Source: Thermanaeromonas sp. C210
GTDB taxonomy: Bacteria > Bacillota > DSM-521 > Neomoorellales > Neomoorellaceae
Direction of reading: 5' to 3'
Assembly: GCF_013167955.1 (NCBI RefSeq)
Contig: NZ_BLWF01000001.1
Coordinates: 310,001 to 374,000, forward strand
Length of the DNA stretch: 64,000 nt
The translations under genes and the position numbers were made by a program. Under the pieces are notes generated by a model. The model did no database searches. It was not told the origin of the DNA and was given only the letters and a program-made list of their open reading frames with translations. Shown piece by piece: positions 35,306 through 42,614 of this stretch (position 1 is its first letter; each line of letters opens with the position of its first letter).

Positions 35306-36091
35306 TTATGTCAACGGCGGTGGGGCGGGTTTTTTTATTACGCGCTCTACCACCCCGATGATCTCATCTTCGGGCCCCAGGGGTATATCCGGATATTCTT
35401 TATAGGGGTTGTTGGCTCGGAGGACCCAGCGCCCATCCTGTTCCAGGAGGTGCTTTACAGTGACCTCTTCCCGCCCGAGGAGGGCCACCACAGTATCCCC
35501 CGGTTTGGCCACGGCCTGCCTCCTTACCCACACTACATCTCCGTCATCGATGCCGGCGCCCACCATGCTGTCCCCGCGGACCACCAGGGCATAGTCCACC
35601 GGGACCCCCTCCGGCACCTCCGTATACTCCCCGGTTTCTTCAAGGGCCAGTTTAGGGGGGCCGGCGGGAACCTTCCCCACCAGGGGTACCCTCTTCACCG
35701 ACGTTATGGGCTGCAAAACCTCCAGGGCCCTCAGCCGCTGGGCTTCCTTCCTGGCGGCCAGAAACTGCCGCAAGAAGGTTATTCTCCTCTTGATCTGTTG
35801 CTCCCCTGCCTCTCCTGCCGCCTGTACCTTCTTGAGCTCCTCCTGGATTTCCGCCGCCGTGGGAACGGCCAGGTGGATCAATTCTTCCACATGGGTATCG
35901 AACACCCGGGCCAGAACCACCATATCTTCCAGGGAAGGCGTGCGCGTCCCCTGTTCCCAGGAGTTCACCGTGGAGGTAGCCCTGCCGATGAGGGAGGCCA
36001 GCTTCTCCAAGGACAGTCCGGCAGCCGTCCTCCGGGCGGCCAGGTACCGGCCCAAACGCGATTTCCCGGCGTCTCTCCTCATCCCTCTCAA
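35306..36091 (-). CDS. XRE-type repressor with S24 (LexA-like) autoprotease domain
   Basis: The protein has an N-terminal XRE helix-turn-helix (about 12-70: L-G-R-Y-L-A-A-R-R, A-T-S-T-V-N-S-W-E-Q-G), a coiled linker (80-130) and a C-terminal S24 domain. The S24 serine is in R-G-D-S-M-V-G-A-G-I and the lysine in L-L-G-R-E-E-V-T-V-K-H-L. This is the plan of phage CI-type and ImmR/HdiR repressors that self-cleave with RecA after DNA damage. The start is a TTG at 36091 or, equally likely, an ATG at 36082. It is divergent from the little-finger/DUF6504/DnaE2 cassette and is its obvious regulator. Confidence 0.88.
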   Translation of the reverse strand: MRGMRRDAGKSRLGRYLAARRTAAGLSLEKLASLIGRATSTVNSWEQGTRTPSLEDMVVLARVFDTHVEELIHLAVPTAAEIQEELKKVQAAGEAGEQQIKRRITFLRQFLAARKEAQRLRALEVLQPITSVKRVPLVGKVPAGPPKLALEETGEYTEVPEGVPVDYALVVRGDSMVGAGIDDGDVVWVRRQAVAKPGDTVVALLGREEVTVKHLLEQDGRWVLRANNPYKEYPDIPLGPEDEIIGVVERVIKKPAPPPLT

Positions 36092-36102
36092 TACCTTCCC
36101 CC

Positions 36103-36131
36103 TTGACGTATTTACACAGTTCGTGTAAACT
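36103..36131 (+). promoter_or_regulatory. Cassette promoter with embedded repressor palindrome
   Basis: TTGACG (36103-36108), a 17-base spacer and TAAACT (36126-36131) form a plus-strand promoter. The spacer and -10 are covered by a perfect inverted repeat, TTTACAC-n5-GTGTAAA (36111-36129). A related but looser repeat, TGTGTA-n6-TATACA, lies at 36169-36186 and overlaps a TATAAT on the minus strand. The two would let one repressor control both directions. Binding by the S24 protein is inferred. Confidence 0.6.
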
Positions 36132-36251
36132 TGTTTTTGCCTCCATCTTATCGGCTATAAAATTTAACTGTGTACTTGATTATACATTATTACACGCGTC
36201 GTGGAAATAATTTATTTTAAATTCATCTTTAATTTCTCGGAGGGAATCGTT

Positions 36252-36764
36252 GTGAGGCCCTTCAGTGCCGACATCTACCTGGGAAAAGCCCTCTCCCGCG
36301 AAAGCCTTCTTTCCGCCTGCCGCCTCCTTGCCGAGCGCGTGTCTTTCTGGCTGGAAAAGCAGGGGATCGTATGGCAGTACCTCGTCGTGCGTCTTGACCT
36401 CGAGGGCGAAAGCCTTTCCTTTCCGCGCCGGTTCTCCCGGGCCCAGAACCCCGGGAGCCTGTACTTTCACCTGAAAGGAATTATAAACGATCTCCGGCTC
36501 CCCTCTCCGGTAGAAAAAATCACTATCACCGTAGATGGCCTCCGCCCGGCCCCCGCCCGCCAGCTCTCCTTCTTCGGCGGCCAAGATCCCGCCAGGGAAG
36601 GACGGCTCCGGGAAGCGCTGGCCGCCGCCTCCATGGTTTACCCCGGAGCCGTTATCACCGGCTCCGCCCTCGCCCCCAGCCGCCGGGAAATCATGCTTGC
36701 CTTTTATGATCCGTGGAGGCGATCTTGCCGTGGAGCCAACCAAGCTGAGGGTAGAATGGAATAA
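36252..36764 (+). CDS. Stand-alone Y-family polymerase little-finger domain with clamp-binding motif
   Basis: This 170-residue protein resembles only the C-terminal part of DinB/UmuC/ImuB proteins. It has a little-finger fold (about 12-98: A-C-R-L-L-A-E-R-V-S-F-W-L, L-V-V-R-L-D-L, K-I-T-I-T-V-D-G-L), then Q104-L-S-F-F, which fits the beta-clamp motif QLxLF. The tail is R-R-E-I-M-L-A-F-Y-D-P-W, common at the end of ImuB-like proteins. The palm and fingers domains are absent. The GTG at 36252 has CGGAGGG upstream. It overlaps the next gene by 35 bases. A non-catalytic clamp adaptor for the DnaE2-like polymerase is inferred. Confidence 0.72.
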   Translation: MRPFSADIYLGKALSRESLLSACRLLAERVSFWLEKQGIVWQYLVVRLDLEGESLSFPRRFSRAQNPGSLYFHLKGIINDLRLPSPVEKITITVDGLRPAPARQLSFFGGQDPAREGRLREALAAASMVYPGAVITGSALAPSRREIMLAFYDPWRRSCRGANQAEGRME

Positions 36765-36963
36765 AAAGAGGACGCCGCGCTTTTGCTGGCAGGGTAAATG
36801 GTATACGGTCCAGGCCATGCTGGACAGGTGGAAGGATACAGGGGAATGGTGGAAGGGCGATACGCCGAAATTGTTCCTCCGGCTCCTGGCAGGCCAGGGT
36901 GTCTGGGAGGTTTACCGCGACCTCCAAAGCGGCGAATGGTTTTTATACCGCCGGTACGATTGA
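36730..36963 (+). CDS. Small DUF6504-like protein of translesion cassettes
   Basis: A GTG at 36730, ten bases after GTGGAGGCG, opens a 77-residue gene. The protein is Trp/Tyr/Arg-rich (R-F-C-W-Q-G-K-W-Y-T-V, W-K-D-T-G-E-W-W-K-G, R-V/W-E-V-Y-R-D-L-x-S-G-E-W-F-L-Y-R-R-Y-D), resembling the DUF6504 family found between DinB/ImuB and DnaE2 genes. It overlaps the little-finger gene and is followed by dnaE after 13 bases. Function is unknown. Confidence 0.7.
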   Translation: MEPTKLRVEWNKKRTPRFCWQGKWYTVQAMLDRWKDTGEWWKGDTPKLFLRLLAGQGVWEVYRDLQSGEWFLYRRYD

Positions 36964-36976
36964 GGGAGGGATCTAT

Positions 36977-39900
36977 ATGGGCGGGGCCGATTTTGTACAC
37001 CTGCACGTCCATTCCTGTTTCTCCTTTCTCGACGGCGCTTCCTTCCCGGAAGCCCTGGTGCAGCGGGCCGCCGAGATGGGGATGGCCGCCCTGGCCCTGA
37101 CCGACCATTCCAACGTTTCCGGTGCCCCGCGCTTTTACCGCGCCGCCGCCCAGGCGGGGATCAAACCCATCCAGGGGGCGGAAGTGGTCCTGGAGGGCGG
37201 CTACCACCTGACCCTCCTCGCCACCGGTCCGCAAGGGTATGCCAACCTGTGCCGTCTCCTCACCCGCGCCCATCTTTCCCATCCCCGGGGCCATCCCCGG
37301 TGTTCATGGTCCGATCTCGAGGAACACCGTGAAGGCCTGATAGCCCTCTCCGGGTGCCGCAAGGGAGAGGTGCCGTCCCTCATCCTGGAAAGGAAATACG
37401 CGGCCGCCCGGGAAGCCGCCCTGCGGTATAAGTCCTTGTGGCGTAACTTTTTTTACCTGGAGCTCCAGGATACCCTGCTCCCCGGCAACCGGGCCCTAAA
37501 CCGGGCCCTGGTGGAACTGGGAGAAACCCTGGAGATACCCCTAGTGGCCACTAATAACGTTCACTATGTCCAAAAGGGCAATTTCCCCGTCCATGATATT
37601 CTAACGTGCATACGCCTGGGGATAACCCTGGAAGAAGTTCATCCCCATAGGGCCTTAAACGACGAGAATTACCTCAAGTCCTCCGGGGAAATGGCTGAGC
37701 TCTTCTCCTTCTGCCCCCAGGCCCTGCAGAACACCCTCCGTATAGCCGCAATATGCCGTCCTGTTTTTGACGAGGGGCGAGGGTTGCTGCCCAGATTCCC
37801 CCTGCCGGCCGGGCGGAGCGCTGAAGCCTTCCTGCGGGAGCTGGTCTACCGGGGAGCTGCAGAACGCTACCCACGCCTTACCCCGGAGATCGAAGAAAGA
37901 CTGCAGAAAGAGCTGGGCGTCATATCCCGCCTGGGCTTTGCCGACTACTTCCTCATCACCTGGGACATCGTGAACTACGCCCGCTCCCAGGGAATAAGGT
38001 GCGCAGGCCGGGGTTCCGCCGGGGCCAGCGCCGTGGCCTATTGCCTCGGTCTTACGGAAGTGGACCCCATCAGCCGAAGCCTGGCTTTTGAGCGTTTCAT
38101 GAGCCTGGAGCGGGCCGAAAAGCCCGACATAGACATCGACTTCGACTCCCGCCACCGGGACCTGGTAGCCGCTTACGTTTACCGGAAATACGGTGAAGAA
38201 CACGTAGCCGCCGTAGCCACCTACGTAACCTACCGGGCCCGTTCGGCCGTGAGGGATGTCGGTAAAGTGTTCGGCTATCCACCGGAGGAAATCGATGCCC
38301 TCGCCAAAACCATACCCTATATCCCTGCCGATCAAATTTTGCCGGCCCTAGACCGCTTCCCGGAGCTCCGCCGGGGACCCTGGAAGGAAGAAAAATACCG
38401 GCGGCTGTTTCATTTCTGCGGCCGCCTCGCAGGGCTCCCCCGCCACCTGGGTACCCACCTGGGCGGCCTGGTGGTGGCCGGTCGCCCGGTGGCGGACATC
38501 TCGCCCCTTCAACTGGCGGCCAAAAGAGTAAAAATTTGCCAGTTGGACCGCGATGATGTAGAGGATATCGGACTGGTGAAAATAGACCTCCTTTCCCTTA
38601 AGGCGCTAACCGTGCTGGAGGAGGCTTACAGAGAAATCTCTAAATCCGAACCGGGCTTCGCCTATGAAAAGATTCCCCTCGACGACCGGGCTACCTACCG
38701 CCTCCTCAACGCCGGCCGAACGGTGGGGGTCTTCCAGCTGGAGAGCCCGGCCCAGAGGTCCCTCCAGACCAGGCTCAAGGCCGAAGACATTGAGGATGTC
38801 GTGGCCAGCCTGGCCTTAATACGGCCGGGGCCCATAAAAGGAAATATGGTGGAACCTTTCATCGCCCGGCGTCAGGGCCTTGAGCCGATCTCCTACCTGC
38901 ATCCCTCCCTGCAACCGGTACTAGAAAAAACTTACGGCGTGGTCCTCTTCCAGGAACAGGTCATAGCCATTGCCAGCGAGGTCGCGGGCTTCACGCCCGG
39001 AGAGGCGGATCGTTTGCGCAGGCTCATGACCCATGGGCGGTCGCTGCAGGAGATGCGCGAAATAGGAGAGGAATTCGTGCGGCAGGCCGTGGCAAAGGGT
39101 ATCGAAGAAAAGACGGCTCGGGATATCTTTTCCTGCCTGGAAGGTTATGCCTCCTATGGCTTCTGTGAGGCCCACGCGGCGGCCTTCGCCACCACCGCCT
39201 ACTGGACGGCTTATCTTTCCGCCCATTATCCGGCGTACTTTTTTGCCTCCCTTTTAAATTGCCAGCCCATGGGATATTATTCCCCGGCCACCCTGGCCAA
39301 TGAGGCCCGTACCCGGGGGATAAAGTTCCTGCCGCCCGATGTAAATCTAAGCGGAGACAGGTTTACCGTAGAAGGGGATAAAGCTATACGCATCCCCTTA
39401 AGCCGGGTCAAGGGAATGCGCAAAGAAACCCTGGCCAGAATATTAGAAGCGCGCCGCGCGGCTCCCTTTTCTTCCCTTCCCGATTTTTATCACCGGACCC
39501 GTACGGAAAGGGATACCCTGGAAAACCTGATCCTCTGCGGCGCCTTCGACACCCTGCACCCCAACCGGAAGGCCCTTCTGGCCTGGCTGCCGGAAATAGC
39601 CCGGGATTCTTCCCCGCAGATCACGCTAAACCTAGGGCCGCCTCCGGATACGGCCGATTTTCCCCCGGAAGAAAAACACCTCCTGGAATACGAGGTGCTG
39701 GGCCTGGAAATCGACAAGCACTTCATGGGCTTTTGGCGGGCAAGATTATCGGCAGAAGGGTATATTCCCGTAGGGGAAGCGTTAAAAACCACTCACGGAA
39801 GGTGGGTTAAAGTGGCCGGCTGGCCCGTCAGGCCCCACCGGCCACCTACTAGGAGCGGTAAAACAGTGGTATTTTTTTCCCTGGAAGACGAAACGGGTCT

Positions 39901-40051
39901 ACTGGATGTTACTGTATTCGAAGATATATATCACAAATACGGCCATCTCCTTTTCCGGCCGGAAACGGTGCCCCTTAAAGTAGCAGGGATTATCCAGCGT
40001 AAAGGGGCGGGAGTAACCCTGGTGGCGCGGGAGATCTTCCCCTGCGGGTAG
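36977..40051 (+). CDS. dnaE2: DnaE2-like error-prone DNA polymerase III alpha subunit
   Basis: The 1024-residue C-family polymerase has an N-terminal PHP domain (V-H-L-H-V-H-S, A-L-T-D-H-S). The palm carries the catalytic aspartates in P383-D-I-D-I-D-F, the fingers follow, and G-T-H-L-G-G-L-V-V matches the DnaE2 pattern. A helix-hairpin-helix region (about 800-870) and a C-terminal OB domain (about 930-1020) complete it. The length is nearer DnaE2 (about 1050) than replicative DnaE1. An open frame extends upstream, but the ATG at 36977 has GAGGGAGGG at seven bases. It is the last gene of a putative SOS-induced cassette and probably performs lesion bypass. Confidence 0.88.
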   Translation: MGGADFVHLHVHSCFSFLDGASFPEALVQRAAEMGMAALALTDHSNVSGAPRFYRAAAQAGIKPIQGAEVVLEGGYHLTLLATGPQGYANLCRLLTRAHLSHPRGHPRCSWSDLEEHREGLIALSGCRKGEVPSLILERKYAAAREAALRYKSLWRNFFYLELQDTLLPGNRALNRALVELGETLEIPLVATNNVHYVQKGNFPVHDILTCIRLGITLEEVHPHRALNDENYLKSSGEMAELFSFCPQALQNTLRIAAICRPVFDEGRGLLPRFPLPAGRSAEAFLRELVYRGAAERYPRLTPEIEERLQKELGVISRLGFADYFLITWDIVNYARSQGIRCAGRGSAGASAVAYCLGLTEVDPISRSLAFERFMSLERAEKPDIDIDFDSRHRDLVAAYVYRKYGEEHVAAVATYVTYRARSAVRDVGKVFGYPPEEIDALAKTIPYIPADQILPALDRFPELRRGPWKEEKYRRLFHFCGRLAGLPRHLGTHLGGLVVAGRPVADISPLQLAAKRVKICQLDRDDVEDIGLVKIDLLSLKALTVLEEAYREISKSEPGFAYEKIPLDDRATYRLLNAGRTVGVFQLESPAQRSLQTRLKAEDIEDVVASLALIRPGPIKGNMVEPFIARRQGLEPISYLHPSLQPVLEKTYGVVLFQEQVIAIASEVAGFTPGEADRLRRLMTHGRSLQEMREIGEEFVRQAVAKGIEEKTARDIFSCLEGYASYGFCEAHAAAFATTAYWTAYLSAHYPAYFFASLLNCQPMGYYSPATLANEARTRGIKFLPPDVNLSGDRFTVEGDKAIRIPLSRVKGMRKETLARILEARRAAPFSSLPDFYHRTRTERDTLENLILCGAFDTLHPNRKALLAWLPEIARDSSPQITLNLGPPPDTADFPPEEKHLLEYEVLGLEIDKHFMGFWRARLSAEGYIPVGEALKTTHGRWVKVAGWPVRPHRPPTRSGKTVVFFSLEDETGLLDVTVFEDIYHKYGHLLFRPETVPLKVAGIIQRKGAGVTLVAREIFPCG

Positions 40052-40093
40052 CCGGCAAGAGCCGCCACCCGGTAAGCTGGGTTCCCCCCGGCT

Positions 40094-40113
40094 CGAGTTC
40101 GACAGTTACTAGG
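40094..40113 (+). repeat. Left terminal inverted repeat of the IS1634 element
   Basis: The 20-base terminus pairs with 42008-42027 with a single A/G difference. Confidence 0.88.
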
Positions 40114-40149
40114 TGAATAATAAGCGCAACAGCTTGTTGCGCAAGGGTT

Positions 40150-41880
40150 TCAGGGATCGGCTTTTTGAGCTCGTGTTACTAGGGACTGCTTTTGGCCTTT
40201 TATTTCAACCGCGATTATTTGCGGCGGCTCCTTTATCCCGAGGGCCTTAAAGATATGCTGCTGTGGTGGGGTTGTTTCCGTCCTTTGAAGGACCCTGCCC
40301 TCAGGACCAACAAATTCGCCCAGGTGCATGCGTTCTAGGGTCTGGCGGATGTTCCGCCAGCTATCCTGCACTTTCGTTTCAGCTACCCGGATTAGGAGCA
40401 GCCCTAGCCAGCACAGGAGGACGTGGGCATGGATGCGGTCGCTCAGACGATGATAAATAGGCCGCAGCTCTAGCGACTGCTTCATGGTGCGGAAGGCGTC
40501 TTCTACTTCGAGAAGCTGCTTATATCCCAGGGCTACGTCTTCAGCACTTAAGGTATCGTCAGAGGTTCTTAACAGGTATTTGCCGTCCAGCTTTTCTTCG
40601 GCTTTTACCTTGGCCATATCGACATACGGTTGACCCTTCTTGTCGGTCTTGAGATAGCGGCCATAGGTGGGGTGGGCGATGAGTTGACAACAGGCTTTGG
40701 TATGGGGTTCGCCTTTAAGGTCCCCGATAGCCCTTAGTTCTTCTTTGAGGCGGGCCAGGATTTCCTCACGCTCCAGTCTGTCTTTTTCTGCTTCTTTAGG
40801 GTTGCGTACCAGGATATACCGTACCCTTTTTTCACCGTCGCCGACAATAACTTCTTTAACTTCAAGGTTATCTCTGACGGTTTTGTAACGGCCCGGCCGG
40901 GCCAGGGCCTCTGCCACTGTATCTTTGCCGCCGCGCATCTTTTCACCGGCAATATAATGGCCGCCGGCGCGCTGGAGGTAACGGAGATTATCTTCCGAAG
41001 CAAAACCGCGGTCAACAACGGTGATGACCCGGCCCAGTTGCCAGCCCACCAGGTCCTTTTTGACTTGCTCGATTACCGCCATGTCGGCGGTATTGCCCGG
41101 CCAGACCCAGCAGCGTACCGGTAGGCCTCCCCTCGTGACAGCCAGACCTATTACAGCTTGCGGTAAATCCGGCCGGTGGTCCTTAAAGTTGCCTTTACGG
41201 CGTAAGTGCTGCTTGTTATCTTCAGGATTATCCTCTTCCTCTACTTCAAAGTAGGTTGAGGTGGTATCGAAGTATAAGAGATCGACTTCCAGGTTAAAGA
41301 GGTGGGCCACGGAGAAGAAGATATCCTTTTGCAGTTCTTCAGCAGCTTCCAGTAAGAAGTCCATGGCCCGGTAAAGGTTTTGCACCGGCACCTCCGCAAG
41401 GCCGGGAATGAAAACATCGTGGCTGACCCAATCCTCGGTCTTAAGTTTACTGGCTGGGTTCAAAGCCCGGTTGGCTACCATAGCGAAAATGGCCCGTTCG
41501 ACCGGCGCCTGGAACTTACGTTTGGCCAGCAATCCGGCCAAAACCCGGTTGATACCCAGCCGGTTCCAGAGCTCGTTTAACACCCAGACGCCACCCATAG
41601 GCCGGCTGGAGATGAATTTCAGGGGAGTGCCGCCATTTAACTCTGCCTGGGTGCATAAAGCCTCTTCCGGTCCCAAAAAACGCGTAATACTCTTTACCAG
41701 GCGGACCAGGGCTTCCCGGTCTACCTCCTCTTCACGGCCGAAGTTGTAGAGTACTTTAGCTTTCGGGTAGCCGGCTTTAGGGTCCCAGACGTTGTGGGCC
41801 AGCTGAATATAACGGACAACAGAGCCGTCCTTGTTCTTGCGGGAAACAGTTCGTATGTACATGTCTATATTATAGCCCAT
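40150..41880 (-). CDS. IS1634-family transposase
   Basis: The 576-residue DDE transposase has the N-terminal family start M-Y-I-R-T-V-S-R-K-N-K-D-G-S, the first catalytic Asp in L-L-Y-F-D-T-T-S-T-Y-F, and the second in V-V-D-R-G-F-A-S. The Glu lies in L-L-E-V-E-D-A-F-R-T-M-K, the Y-(2)-R-(3)-E-(6)-K-like region of the IS4 superfamily. The frame starts at ATG 41880, but ATG 41862 corresponds to the usual N-terminus. The gene is uninterrupted, unlike the other transposon genes here. Confidence 0.93.
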   Translation of the reverse strand: MGYNIDMYIRTVSRKNKDGSVVRYIQLAHNVWDPKAGYPKAKVLYNFGREEEVDREALVRLVKSITRFLGPEEALCTQAELNGGTPLKFISSRPMGGVWVLNELWNRLGINRVLAGLLAKRKFQAPVERAIFAMVANRALNPASKLKTEDWVSHDVFIPGLAEVPVQNLYRAMDFLLEAAEELQKDIFFSVAHLFNLEVDLLYFDTTSTYFEVEEEDNPEDNKQHLRRKGNFKDHRPDLPQAVIGLAVTRGGLPVRCWVWPGNTADMAVIEQVKKDLVGWQLGRVITVVDRGFASEDNLRYLQRAGGHYIAGEKMRGGKDTVAEALARPGRYKTVRDNLEVKEVIVGDGEKRVRYILVRNPKEAEKDRLEREEILARLKEELRAIGDLKGEPHTKACCQLIAHPTYGRYLKTDKKGQPYVDMAKVKAEEKLDGKYLLRTSDDTLSAEDVALGYKQLLEVEDAFRTMKQSLELRPIYHRLSDRIHAHVLLCWLGLLLIRVAETKVQDSWRNIRQTLERMHLGEFVGPEGRVLQRTETTPPQQHIFKALGIKEPPQIIAVEIKGQKQSLVTRAQKADP

Positions 41881-42007
41881 GTACTACCTTATCATCAAGG
41901 GATAAACTCTCAATCGTGTGCCTATACAGTTTTTCATTTTTGGACTTCCCCGAAACCGAAAACCCTTGATTTATAAGGCTTCTTCATCTAAAAAGCACCC
42001 ATTTTTG

Positions 42008-42027
42008 CCTAGCAACTGTCGAACTCG
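42008..42027 (-). repeat. Right terminal inverted repeat of the IS1634 element
   Basis: It is the partner of 40094-40113. Confidence 0.88.
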
Positions 42028-42090
42028 GGGGACACCGGAAGGGCAAAAGGATAACCCAGCACTGTCCGCTAAAGCTTGATGATGTGGTAC

Positions 42091-42279
42091 ATGCGCAATA
42101 ATATCGAGATATACATACGAACTGTTTCCCGTAAGAACAAAGACGGCACTTTCGTAGATTACACCCAGCTGGCCCACAATGTTTGGGGCCCGAAGCTAGC
42201 TACCAGAAAGCTAAAGTAATCTTCAGCTTCGGTCGGAGAGAGCAGGTAGACCGGGAGGCCCTGGTCTTTTCTGGGACGG
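42091..42279 (+). pseudogene. N-terminal remnant of a second IS1634-type transposase
   Basis: On the plus strand, opposite to the intact element, an ATG opens I-Y-I-R-T-V-S-R-K-N-K-D-G-T and T-Q-L-A-H-N-V-W, clearly homologous to the intact transposase. One base is lost near 42195. In the next frame Y-Q-K-A-K-V-I-F-S-F-G-R and V-D-R-E-A-L-V continue before similarity ends. Upstream bases (TTGATGAT..GGTA..ATG) also match the intact copy. The rest of the gene is gone. Confidence 0.82.
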
Positions 42280-42329
42280 GAAGAGGCCTATGATCATCTT
42301 TTTCCCGGGCTTCCTTCAGGAGAGCTTAC

Positions 42330-42575
42330 TTAGCTTCTGATTATGAGTAAAGGCTCTTGGATATCGATGGGTTTACTTAAAAAGATATCTGCTCCTGCCT
42401 GGTACGACTGTAGACGATTCTGACGGTCGGCAAAAGCACTGATGACAATTATTTGGGATATTCGCATAGGTAGCATCACCCCTAGATGTTCGCTACCATA
42501 AATCCGTTTTGCCCGAGTAGGTGGATTAGGCGGGTCGGGCTGGACGACTATTATCCGGCCATGGCTATTGATAAC
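42330..42575 (-). pseudogene. Relic of a response-regulator receiver domain
   Basis: On the minus strand an open stretch without a convincing start reads I-I-V-I-S-A-F-A-D-R, then Y-Q-A-G-A-D-I-F-L-S-K-P-I-D-I-Q and a TAA at 42330-42332. This is the end of a CheY-like receiver: the V-I-S-A segment with Ser in place of the switch Thr, and the K-P lysine. The N-terminal part with the phosphorylated Asp is not recognisable. It lies between the IS1634 remnant and the D-aminoacylase and is most likely debris. Confidence 0.5.
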
Positions 42576-42614
42576 TGAGACCGGGAGAGGACACCGGAAA
42601 GCGGAGGCCGTGGG

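Larger units (their letters stand above)
40094..42027 (-). mobile_element. IS1634-family insertion sequence
   Basis: The 1.93-kb element is bounded by 20-bp inverted repeats (40094-40113 and 42008-42027, CGAGTTCGACAGTTRCTAGG) that differ at one position. It contains one intact transposase gene. No target duplication is evident next to the repeats. The element may still be active because both termini and the transposase are intact. Confidence 0.88.

Noticed and set aside
36000-36146. A longer N-terminus or separate small gene starting at ATG 36146 before the S24 repressor
   Set aside because: It is in another frame from the repressor, has no ribosome-binding site and overlaps the cassette promoter; the repressor frame has its own starts at 36091/36082.
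40052-40149. Target-site duplication for the IS1634 element
   Set aside because: Bases next to the two inverted repeats (GGCT and GGGG) do not form a direct repeat.
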